Origin: an uncultured Clostridia bacterium
Lineage (GTDB): Bacteria; Bacillota; Clostridia; Peptostreptococcales; Anaerovoracaceae
Length of the DNA: 64,000 nucleotides
Assembly: GCA_947302715.1 (NCBI GenBank)
Contig: CAMYVY010000001.1
Coordinates: 143,251-207,250, forward strand
Reading direction: 5' to 3'
Shown in pieces: positions 7,972-15,482 of this stretch. The notes beneath the pieces were generated by a model, which was given only the letters and a program-made list of their open reading frames with translations, did no database searches and was not told the DNA's origin. Every line of letters starts with the position of its first letter. Positions within the stretch are counted from its first letter, which is position 1. Position numbers and translations under genes: made by a program.

Positions 7972-8877
7972 CTATGCAAAATATGCCTTGGCGATTTCAG
8001 TTCCGACAGCAGCATTATTAAATACAAGCTTGATATTTGCAGCGAGGGATTCGCCTCCCGTTATCTCAGCAACCTTGGCGAGCAAAAACGGAGTGCATTC
8101 TTTTCCCTTAATTCCGAGGGAATCCATCTCGCTTAGGGCATCGTCTATAACCTTGTTTATAGCATCCGGATTCATGGATTCCTCCTCCGGAATCGGATTT
8201 GTAATCAAGACTCCACCATCAAGACGGAGCTCGCGTTTCATCTTTATTATCTTTGCCACATCCTCAGGTGTATCAACCCTGCTGTCTACTTTTAATCCGG
8301 AATGCCTCGTATAGAATGCGGGGAGTTCGTCCGTTCCATATCCCAATACCGGAACTCCCTTTGTTTCCAATACTTCCAGCGTTTTCGGAAGATCGAGTAT
8401 CGCCTTTGCTCCCGCACATATTACTGTGACATTGGTTCTGGCAAGTTCCTCCAAATCTGCCGATATGTCAAATGTGTTTTCGGCTCCGCGGTGGACTCCG
8501 CCGATTCCTCCTGTAACAAAGAATTCGACACCTGCCAGATTTGCAAGAATCATCGTGGTCGCAACCGTAGTTGCACCCCATGAACCTGTCGCCATAATGG
8601 TGGCGAGGTCGCGGCGAGAAACCTTTGGAATATCTTGGCCCTTTTTTCCGAATGCTTCGATTTCTTCGGGCGTCATTCCGACTATGCCTACACCATCGAT
8701 AATGCCAATTGTCGCAGGGATTCCGCCGTGGTCCCTCACAATCTTCTCAACCTGGAGCGCAGTCTCAACATTCTGCGGATACGGCATCCCATGAGAAATG
8801 ATTGTAGACTCCAGAGCAACAACCGGTTTTCTGTTTTTTATAGCTTCCTGAACCTCAGGATTAACTTTCAAATTCAT
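7972..8877 (-). CDS. psuG: Pseudouridine-5'-phosphate glycosidase
   Basis: A 301-residue protein that splits pseudouridine 5'-phosphate into uracil and ribose 5-phosphate. Strong family signatures are ALESTIISHGMPYPQN near residue 22, GIIDG, GTDELPAFYTR, and the block TNPIPEEESM in the second half. Length matches PsuG. An AAGGAGG RBS lies seven bases before the ATG. It heads a four-gene minus-strand operon (psuG-psuK-tldD-pmbA); a -10-like TATACT lies at 8936-8941 but the -35 is weak. The spacer upstream is filled by the foldback element. Confidence 0.96.
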   Translation of the reverse strand: MNLKVNPEVQEAIKNRKPVVALESTIISHGMPYPQNVETALQVEKIVRDHGGIPATIGIIDGVGIVGMTPEEIEAFGKKGQDIPKVSRRDLATIMATGSWGATTVATTMILANLAGVEFFVTGGIGGVHRGAENTFDISADLEELARTNVTVICAGAKAILDLPKTLEVLETKGVPVLGYGTDELPAFYTRHSGLKVDSRVDTPEDVAKIIKMKRELRLDGGVLITNPIPEEESMNPDAINKVIDDALSEMDSLGIKGKECTPFLLAKVAEITGGESLAANIKLVFNNAAVGTEIAKAYFA

Positions 8878-8981
8878 GTCATAAACCTCCTTATTAACAG
8901 CCGCAAGTTTAATGTCTCACATAAAACCTTTATAAGTATAACACAACAAAGAAGAAATATCAGTATAGCGTTGAATATTGC

Positions 8982-9206
8982 TATATTGCTACATATATGA
9001 CAATAGTCCTACGGTTGATGCAGAGTCCTCGGGATTACAATAACATGCGAAACAAAAAAAGGCTTTTCCTAAATGCGGAGAACTCACCCTTCGGGTTCAA
9101 ACATCTCCGCATTTTAACGGAAAACCTCTTTCTTTCTTTCGCGTTATTGTATTAATCCCTGCGGATGCATCACCTGTAGGACTATTGTCCTCAATGTAGC
9201 GATATA
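8982..9206. mobile_element. 225-bp imperfect palindrome (MITE-like foldback element)
   Basis: Nearly the whole spacer between iscU and psuG is one long inverted repeat. Outer arms pair ATATTGCTACAT with ATGTAGCGATAT; then GACAATAGTCCTAC (8999-9012) pairs perfectly with GTAGGACTATTGTC (9176-9189); further in, GATGCA/TGCATC, AATAAC-GCGAAA with TTTCGCGTTATT, GGCTTTTCC/GGAAAACC and AAATGCGGAGA/TCTCCGCATTT pair, capped by ACCCTTCGGGT. It contains no ORF. TA dinucleotides flank both ends, as expected for TA-target MITEs of the IS630/mariner type. A bidirectional terminator or a structured RNA are alternatives. Confidence 0.7.
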
Positions 9207-9209
9207 ATA

Positions 9210-9662
9210 CTATTCTTCCTCGGGGATTTCGTCATCGTCGTCGTCATCCGCATTAGGATCAAAGCCTTCAAGACCCTTGTATGTCTTGCCGTTCTTTTCA
9301 GCGTAATTATAGATGGCTCTCTTGATGGCTGTATCAGCAAGTACCGAGCAGTGAATCTTTACCGGTGGAAGTCCGCCAAGCTCATTCACCACGTCCTTGT
9401 TGGTGATTGCCAAGGCTTCGTCTACCGTCTTTCCGATAATCATCTGTGTCGCCATGCTGGAGCTTGCAATTGCGCTTCCGCAGCCAAATGTCTTGAATTT
9501 GCAGTCGGTTATAACGTCATTTTCATCAACTGAAATCTGCATCTGCATCATGTCTCCGCAGACCGGGCTTCCGTAAACGCCAACGCCGTCAGGATTCTCG
9601 ATTTCGCCCATATTCTTTGGATTCATAAAGTTATCCATTACTGTATCATTATAAAGTCCCAT
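9210..9662 (-). CDS. iscU: Fe-S cluster scaffold protein, IscU/NifU-like
   Basis: A 150-residue scaffold on which IscS assembles Fe-S clusters. I use the ATG at 9662 (MGLYNDTVMDNFMNPKN), which has GGAGG seven bases upstream, not the in-frame start 24 bases earlier. The three conserved Cys are present in GSPVCGD, FKTFGCGSAIASSS and KIHCSVLAD, with the Asp of VCGD. The C-terminus carries a strongly acidic tail (NADDDDDDEIPEEE) not needed by the family. It starts 14 bases after the iscS stop, so the two form one operon, as in many clostridia with a minimal ISC system. Confidence 0.94.
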   Translation of the reverse strand: MGLYNDTVMDNFMNPKNMGEIENPDGVGVYGSPVCGDMMQMQISVDENDVITDCKFKTFGCGSAIASSSMATQMIIGKTVDEALAITNKDVVNELGGLPPVKIHCSVLADTAIKRAIYNYAEKNGKTYKGLEGFDPNADDDDDDEIPEEE

Positions 9663-9676
9663 TTTCTTACCTCCAA

Positions 9677-10855
9677 TTAGTTCCAACCCTTGTCCGGTCC
9701 GAGAGGAGAAACCTCTCTAAGCCATGCGACAACTTCTTTTAGATTATCTACTACATAGTCAATGTCTTCCCTGGTTGTAAAGTCACCAACCGTGAATCTT
9801 ACCGAGCCGTGGATGAGCTCATCGGGAACGCCCAGTGCATCCAAAACATGTGACGGCTTAAGCGACTTTGATGAACAAGCTGAACCCGTTGAAACACAGA
9901 CATGGCGCGCATCCATGAGGAGCAAAATCGACTCGCCTTCGATAAACTCAAATGTCACGTTTAAGTTTCCGGGGTGTCTTGATTCCATGCTGCCGTTTAT
10001 GCGCGCATAAGGAATTTCCGCCTTAATTCTTTCAGCCAGATAGTCTCTGAGCTCACTGCAGTGCTTGACATGATTATCGAAATTGATGCGGGCAAGTTCT
10101 GCGGCCTTTCCGAATCCAACGATTCCGGGAACATTCTCGGTTCCGGCGCGCTTTCCCATTTCTTGCGCACCGCCGTGGATGAAGTTCGGAATTCTAATTC
10201 CCTTTTTCATAAAGAGCGCGCCTACGCCCTTTGGTCCGTAAATCTTATGAGCGGACATGGATAGGAAATCAACTCCCATATCCACTACATCGATTGGAAC
10301 ATTTCCGAGTCCCTGAACTGCGTCCGTATGGAAGAGGACTCCCTTTTCCTTTGCGATTGCAGCCATTTCCTTGATTGGATGAACGGTTCCAATTTCATTG
10401 TTCACAAGCATCACACTTGCCAAAATGGTTTTATCGGTAAATGCATTTTTATATTCTTCGAGGTCTATTCTTCCTTGATCATCAATTCCCAAATATGTCA
10501 CCTCAAAGCCGTGTTTTTCAAGGTATTCACAGGTATGAAGCATCGCATGATGCTCTTCAACCGTTGTTATGATGTGATTACCCTTGTTTTTATAAGCGTC
10601 GGCAACGCCATAAAGCACCCAGTTATCGGCTTCAGATCCGCAGCCCGTGAAATAAACCTCTGTCGGCTTGGCATTTATAAGTTCCGCAACCTGCTCTCTT
10701 GCATGATCAAGAGCCTGCTTGGCATCAAGCCCCGGAGTATAAAGGCTGGAAGCGTTCCCGTATCTTTCGCAGAAGAATGGTACCATCTCCTGAAAGACTT
10801 CCTCTTTTACCGGCGTTGTTGCGGAATAGTCCAAATAGACCTCTCTAAGTTCCAT
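9677..10855 (-). CDS. iscS: Cysteine desulfurase
   Basis: A 392-residue PLP enzyme (NifS/IscS, aminotransferase class V) that takes sulfur from cysteine for Fe-S clusters and thio-modifications. The PLP lysine is Lys204 in SAHKIYGPKG, the PLP-contact HTDAVQ is at 176-181, and the catalytic Cys327 is in STGSACSS on the mobile loop. Length is typical. An AGGAGA RBS precedes the ATG at 10855. It is the first gene of iscS-iscU; no IscR gene is visible in the window. Confidence 0.95.
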   Translation of the reverse strand: MELREVYLDYSATTPVKEEVFQEMVPFFCERYGNASSLYTPGLDAKQALDHAREQVAELINAKPTEVYFTGCGSEADNWVLYGVADAYKNKGNHIITTVEEHHAMLHTCEYLEKHGFEVTYLGIDDQGRIDLEEYKNAFTDKTILASVMLVNNEIGTVHPIKEMAAIAKEKGVLFHTDAVQGLGNVPIDVVDMGVDFLSMSAHKIYGPKGVGALFMKKGIRIPNFIHGGAQEMGKRAGTENVPGIVGFGKAAELARINFDNHVKHCSELRDYLAERIKAEIPYARINGSMESRHPGNLNVTFEFIEGESILLLMDARHVCVSTGSACSSKSLKPSHVLDALGVPDELIHGSVRFTVGDFTTREDIDYVVDNLKEVVAWLREVSPLGPDKGWN

Positions 10856-10915
10856 ACTAATCGTTCTCCTAAATATCCTAAATTATTTAATTACCGAATA
10901 TATTTATACCTACAT

Positions 10916-10946
10916 ATTATATTGATTAAACACATATTTAATCAAT
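10916..10946 (-). promoter_or_regulatory. isc promoter overlapped by a palindrome
   Basis: On the minus strand TTGATT (10940-10945), an 18-base spacer and TATAAT (10916-10921) precede iscS. A perfect 10-bp inverted repeat (ATTGATTAAA/TTTAATCAAT, 10922-10946 region) covers the -35 and spacer, so it could be a repressor site as well as part of the promoter. The upstream DUF896 gene ends only 18 bases away. Confidence 0.5.
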
Positions 10947-10963
10947 TATTGGGCACAAAGCCT

Positions 10964-11263
10964 TTATGATACAGTATTCGGATTGATACTGTTTTTCTTC
11001 ATTTCCCGGGCTATTTCTTCGTCTATTTTATCCTCGGCATCGTCGATAACTTCCTCGACTATTTCATCAAGACTTTGATCCTTCAATTCCTGTTCGTCAA
11101 CAAATTTGATGCTGTCGAGTTGCGCCTTTAGGTTCTCACGAAATGCCGCTATATATTCCCTTCTCAGAATGTCGCGCTCCTCAATTTCTTCGTCTGTCAG
11201 CCCCTCAGCCATGGACTTACGCGCAAGCTCATTGATTCTATCTATCTTGTCCTTTGTAATCAT
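10964..11263 (-). CDS. DUF896 (YnzC-like) protein
   Basis: A 99-residue, highly charged helical protein. The N-terminal half (INELARKSMAEGLTDEEIEE, then RREYIAAFRENLKAQL) matches the DUF896/YnzC family of small Firmicutes proteins; some members are linked to the SOS response or cell division control in bacilli, but the biochemical role is unknown. The acidic C-terminal extension of about 40 residues is longer than in the smallest members. AGGAG lies eight bases before the ATG. It has its own promoter just past comEA. Confidence 0.85.
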   Translation of the reverse strand: MITKDKIDRINELARKSMAEGLTDEEIEERDILRREYIAAFRENLKAQLDSIKFVDEQELKDQSLDEIVEEVIDDAEDKIDEEIAREMKKNSINPNTVS

Positions 11264-11330
11264 GTAATGCTCCTATAATTCAGTAAATCATATTATCATC
11301 CAATACATTCATATTACAATACCGCAGAAG

Positions 11331-11360
11331 AGTATAACACAGTTTAAAGCAAGATAACAA
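11331..11360 (-). promoter_or_regulatory. Promoter of the DUF896 gene
   Basis: TTGTTA (11355-11360), an 18-base spacer and TATACT (11331-11336) on the minus strand, directly after the comEA stop at 11366. Confidence 0.4.
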
Positions 11361-11365
11361 TAGAT

Positions 11366-12220
11366 TCAAACAGTAATTTGGCTTTTCATTTTATCAAAGG
11401 TCTTTTCGCCAATTCCGGATATATTCATGAGTTCCTCAATGTTTCCGAAGGGGCCGTAGTCCTCCCGGAATGCAATTATTTTTTCTGCTGTCGAAGGACC
11501 GATGCCTTTAACCGTTTGTAATTCCTCTGAGGTCGCTGTATTAATGTTTACCTTGCCATTTTGAATCCCACCGGATTCGGTGTTTCCCCGCTCTTCGGTA
11601 TTTCCCGGCTCTGAAGCTGATATCGGGACGGAATATCCCTCCTCGCCTATTTTCGGTATATAGACCTTTTCTCCATCATAAAGAATTCTCGCCCTGTTAA
11701 TCAAGTCGATATCAGCTTCCTCCGATAGTCCTCCCGCAAGTTCAATCAAATCATTTAGACGCGAATCCGCTTCCAAAGTGAATACTCCTGGGTTTCTGAC
11801 TGCACCGCTTATATCGCATACAATGCTCTTCTTATTCCCTTCTCCATCAAGATTTTCTGCGCCTGTTTCCACGTTATCATCATTATTGACATTTACATTA
11901 CTTTCTTCGCTGTGTTCATTATTATTAGAACTGACATCACTTTCTTCGTCCTTTTCATCATTATTAACATTTACATCACTTACTTCACCGTTTTCATCGA
12001 CGTACTGGACACCCTTTGCAGTGATTTTGATGGGACTTATATCCTTCTGTAATTTTACCTTACTTTCCCCATACTCTCCAAAAACCAAAAGTGCGATCAG
12101 GATGATTATCAAACTGACCGCACTTTTTAATAGTTTCTTTTCAAGCTTTCCTATCTGCTCGAATCTCTTTTTTAGCAACGAGGCCATATCCAGGGCCTTG
12201 CTTATTTTGTTGGGTTTCAT
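11366..12220 (-). CDS. comEA: ComEA-like DNA-binding competence protein
   Basis: A 284-residue protein with an N-terminal membrane anchor (SAVSLIIILIALLVFG), an Asn/Asp/Glu/Ser-rich linker with repeated NVNNDE-type units, an SLBB domain (VRNPGVFTLEADSRLNDLIELAGG) and two helix-hairpin-helix motifs at the C-terminus (VNINTATSEELQTVKGIGPS and MNISGIGEKTFDKM). ComEA binds incoming DNA on the outer face of the membrane in natural transformation. I start at the ATG at 12220, which has AAAGGAG nine bases upstream, rather than a TTG at 12241. comEC is not in the window, so this may be a stand-alone DNA receptor. Confidence 0.88.
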   Translation of the reverse strand: MKPNKISKALDMASLLKKRFEQIGKLEKKLLKSAVSLIIILIALLVFGEYGESKVKLQKDISPIKITAKGVQYVDENGEVSDVNVNNDEKDEESDVSSNNNEHSEESNVNVNNDDNVETGAENLDGEGNKKSIVCDISGAVRNPGVFTLEADSRLNDLIELAGGLSEEADIDLINRARILYDGEKVYIPKIGEEGYSVPISASEPGNTEERGNTESGGIQNGKVNINTATSEELQTVKGIGPSTAEKIIAFREDYGPFGNIEELMNISGIGEKTFDKMKSQITV

Positions 12221-12246
12221 ATTAACACGCTCCTTTCTCAATGCAT

Positions 12247-12927
12247 TTATAACGAAATACTTTTGAATATTATTTTCTTTCGATTAACTTCAATTTCTTC
12301 TCTTGGAAGATAAAGTCCTGAGAACTCGGTAAAAGATGTAATGACTTGTTCGGGGCTCAAATTTGAAGAAGAACCGCCGTCAAGCTCCATAAGCAAGACG
12401 ATGTATCCGTCATCGCTTGAATGAACCTTGATCCAATGAATCTGTGGTTTTATGTCCTTGTCGACCCATTTCTTGGTTTTCTTTTCGCGCTTCTTCGCAA
12501 TGATGGTTTCTTGCGCCAAGTATTTATCCACGATTTCCTGAACATCGCTATGTCTATGCCTATATGATATCGGAAGCAAAACTTCGTAAATCGCACCTGT
12601 AACATCTGATGCCATCGATTTTGCGGTGGAGTTAAACTCCTCAAGCTTTGTAATCTCAATGCCTTCAGGCATATTGTTTCTCATGGAATCAAGCGCAAAT
12701 TCTGATCGGATATTCTTTGTGGTATTAAACTCCAGGTATTCCGAACTCGCGGTATATCCCAAGGATAGCGGCTGCGCAAATCCCATTTTGGGATGCGGAT
12801 TGAAGCCTTGAGAATACTCAATTGGAATTCCTGCCCGTTTAAACGCACGCTTAAACAGACGCTGCATGTCGAGATGGGAGGTGTATTTGATGTCGCCTGT
12901 TTTTTTGAATTCCAAATAGTATCTCAT
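12247..12927 (-). CDS. TIGR03936/DUF2344 radical SAM-linked protein
   Basis: A 226-residue protein of the family always found next to or fused with the TIGR03960 radical SAM protein. The N-terminal signature is clear: YYLEFKKTGDIKYTSHLD, then FKRAGIPIEYSQGFNPHPKM and QPLSLGYTASSEYLEF. Its function is unknown; the constant pairing suggests that it presents the substrate or forms a complex with the radical SAM enzyme. It begins 57 bases after the radical SAM gene ends and precedes comEA by 26 bases. Confidence 0.93.
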   Translation of the reverse strand: MRYYLEFKKTGDIKYTSHLDMQRLFKRAFKRAGIPIEYSQGFNPHPKMGFAQPLSLGYTASSEYLEFNTTKNIRSEFALDSMRNNMPEGIEITKLEEFNSTAKSMASDVTGAIYEVLLPISYRHRHSDVQEIVDKYLAQETIIAKKREKKTKKWVDKDIKPQIHWIKVHSSDDGYIVLLMELDGGSSSNLSPEQVITSFTEFSGLYLPREEIEVNRKKIIFKSISL

Positions 12928-12984
12928 AATGTTTTTTGATCAATATGCTTTTGATTATTTTATACTTGATTAATATATTTTTGA

Positions 12985-15432
12985 TTAATATATTCCGCCA
13001 AATTTGCATTCCGTATAGTTATTAATGCCGCAGCCGTTACAGCCGTAGCGACAATCTTGAGTCGTCATTTCATCATGGGCTTTATTCCACTCGGAAACAA
13101 GGTATTTTCTGCTTATACCGCTGTCTATGACATCCCAAGGCATTACCTCATCTACCGCACGCTCTCTTGTTGCATAGAATTCAGGGATGATCCCCGTTTC
13201 ATTCATCACATCGTCCCATTTATTGCGATCAAAATGCTCCGACCAGCTATCCATCTTGCAACCACGATTATACGCGTTCAGAAGTAGTTCTCCGACTCGC
13301 CTGTCTCCTCTTGCGATGATTGCCTCCAATACGCTCGTATCGTCATCATGATAATTAAATGTGACGCCCTTGATTTTCAGTTTTTCTCTCAAGTAATTGT
13401 GCTTTTCCCTGAATGACTCGGCGGTGTCTTGAGCTGCCCATTGGAATGGCGTATGCGCTTTCGGAACAAAATTGCTTACGCTCACAGTTACGCTAAACCG
13501 CCCGCCTTTCCCGGACCTATGCTTAATAGCCATTATGTTTTTGGCAATATTAGCTATTCCATCAAGATCTTCATAGGTTTCGGTAGGAAGTCCAATCATG
13601 AAATAGAGTTTGATATGAGTCCATCCCAGCTCTATCGCCTGCTCCACTGCACCATAAATATCCGCTTCCGTGATACCCTTGTTGATTACGTCCCTAAGTC
13701 GTTGGGTTCCGGCTTCGGGTGCAAATGTAAGTCCGGACTTTCTGTATTTTTGAATCTCCTGAAGGACTGTGAACGAAAAGGTGTCAAGCCTTAGCGAAGG
13801 CAAGGAAAGAGCAACGTTTCTTGATGTACATTCTTTTGTCAAAGCAGTAGCGAGTTGCTCAAATTCGGAGTAGTCGCTGCTTGATAGTGACAGTAAGGAA
13901 AGTTCTTCATGTCCGGTATTTTCAATTTGCCCAAGTGCAGCCTTGATGATACTGTCCCTTGGTCTTTCTCTGACCGGTCGATAAATCATTCCAGCTTGGC
14001 AAAACCTGCATCCGCGCGTGCAGCCACGGAACGCCTCAACTACGGCTCTGTCGTGGACCGTCTCTATGAACGGGATAATTGGTTTCGTTGGGAATTTGAT
14101 TTTGTCAATATCGGAGAGAATTGCGCGGCGAGTTGCGGCAGACGAATCATACATATCGGTATACGATGTTATCTCTCCGGAATCGTTATAATTCACGGTA
14201 TACCTCGAAGGCACGTAAACGCCCTCCTCGGAATGTCCGTCAAGGATTTCATTTTTTAAGAATTCCTCCTTGGATTGACCGGTAATAAGCGCGGCTCTAT
14301 ATCTTTCGAGGAAATCAGGAAGTAATTCTTCGCCGTCTCCAATTAAGAAAACATCAACAAAATCCGCAAGCGGCTCAGGATTGTAAGCACAGGGGCCACC
14401 GGCGATAATTAGAGGATAAAGCGGTTTTTTCACTTCGGATGTTCGTTCAGCTGAAGCTCTTTCAGATGCGAGCTTTGGAATCCCCGCCAAATCCAGCATG
14501 TCGAGAATATTCGTAAATGACATTTCATACTGTAGAGTGAAGCCCAGAACATCCAAGTCTATCACAGGCGTCTTTGTTTCCAAAGTAAATAGCGGAAGTT
14601 TCTCCTCCCTCATAAGGAGTGCCATGTCCGGTGCTGGTTCAAAAACGCGCTCCATATAAAGATTATCCTTGGAATTAACTATATTATAAAGAATTTGGAG
14701 CCCCATATAGGACATTCCTATTTCGTAAATATCCGGAAAAGCAAAACCAAATCGGAGAAGTCTTTCGTTATTATCGTGCTTACTATCGATATCGTCGCTA
14801 TAGTTATCGTGCTTACTATCGTTCTTGATGATAATGCCGTTTTCGCCACCGATATAGCGCGCAGGCTTTTCAACGCGCTTAAGAATCTTATCAAGTTTAT
14901 TTCTTACCAAATCGGTTGGCTTGAAAAAGAGGCTGTCGATGGGCTTTCCAAGGATTTCTTCGAGCTTTGCGATGTACTCCTTTGTTTCATTCCTGGCTCC
15001 AAGTAACCTCTCGGTGCGCTCCTTTGTTTCCCCCGGCTTATGAATTAGATAATCGACTCTGTCGATTATTCCGACATATTTGTCCTCTTTTACAAGCCTG
15101 TCGGCGAGGCACATGATATCAGTTTCATTCAGCTTTTCAATGGGGTTAAAGAAATACCTCATATGTCTTCGAACAAGGTCGGCTTCCTCGGAATATCCCA
15201 TTTTGTCCAGGAGTTTCCCCATTTCAATATCGTGGTCATCCACGACCCTAAGAACATCGTGCGCAAGGCCGGAAACCCTTATTAATTTAACATCAAGGCT
15301 GTATCCGCGCTTGTTTAATGCCTCCGCAATTATAGTGGCAACACGCGAAACCTCCCTGCAGTGATTTATAACCCAGGGCGGCGTCTCATGTTCAATATAT
15401 AGCTTTTCAATTACTTCATCAGTAAGTCTCAT
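12985..15432 (-). CDS. HD domain fused to a TIGR03960 radical SAM protein
   Basis: An 815-residue protein in two parts. Residues 1-190 form an HD phosphohydrolase-like domain (His24 in VINHCREV, then His58-Asp59 in SGLAHDV). Residues 225-815 match the TIGR03960 radical SAM family, with the [4Fe-4S] Cys471, Cys475 and Cys478 in FRGCTRGCRFCQAG, a GGPCAYNPEPLADFVD segment, and a Cys-rich C-terminus (CRYGCNGCGINNYTECKFGG). A Lys/Asp/Asn linker with two SKHDN units joins them. TIGR03960 proteins are usually about 600 residues, so the HD part is an addition. The ATG has no Shine-Dalgarno; it directly follows a micro-ORF stop and is probably reached by reinitiation. Function unknown. Confidence 0.88.
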   Translation of the reverse strand: MRLTDEVIEKLYIEHETPPWVINHCREVSRVATIIAEALNKRGYSLDVKLIRVSGLAHDVLRVVDDHDIEMGKLLDKMGYSEEADLVRRHMRYFFNPIEKLNETDIMCLADRLVKEDKYVGIIDRVDYLIHKPGETKERTERLLGARNETKEYIAKLEEILGKPIDSLFFKPTDLVRNKLDKILKRVEKPARYIGGENGIIIKNDSKHDNYSDDIDSKHDNNERLLRFGFAFPDIYEIGMSYMGLQILYNIVNSKDNLYMERVFEPAPDMALLMREEKLPLFTLETKTPVIDLDVLGFTLQYEMSFTNILDMLDLAGIPKLASERASAERTSEVKKPLYPLIIAGGPCAYNPEPLADFVDVFLIGDGEELLPDFLERYRAALITGQSKEEFLKNEILDGHSEEGVYVPSRYTVNYNDSGEITSYTDMYDSSAATRRAILSDIDKIKFPTKPIIPFIETVHDRAVVEAFRGCTRGCRFCQAGMIYRPVRERPRDSIIKAALGQIENTGHEELSLLSLSSSDYSEFEQLATALTKECTSRNVALSLPSLRLDTFSFTVLQEIQKYRKSGLTFAPEAGTQRLRDVINKGITEADIYGAVEQAIELGWTHIKLYFMIGLPTETYEDLDGIANIAKNIMAIKHRSGKGGRFSVTVSVSNFVPKAHTPFQWAAQDTAESFREKHNYLREKLKIKGVTFNYHDDDTSVLEAIIARGDRRVGELLLNAYNRGCKMDSWSEHFDRNKWDDVMNETGIIPEFYATRERAVDEVMPWDVIDSGISRKYLVSEWNKAHDEMTTQDCRYGCNGCGINNYTECKFGGIY

Positions 15433-15435
15433 TTA

Positions 15436-15480
15436 TTAATACTCGTCGTAATATTCGTCGTAATATTCGTGCGTATCCAT
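15436..15480 (-). CDS. 14-residue micro-ORF copied from the obgE 3' end
   Basis: Two bases after the obgE stop, an ATG opens MDTHEYYDEYYDEY, closed by TAATAA, and the next codon is the ATG of the HD-radical SAM gene. The peptide repeats the C-terminal EYYDEY of ObgE, so the DNA looks like a tandem duplication of the obgE 3' end. It probably serves translational coupling to the next gene, which lacks an RBS. Whether the peptide itself matters is unknown. Confidence 0.5.
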   Translation of the reverse strand: MDTHEYYDEYYDEY

Positions 15481-15482
15481 TT

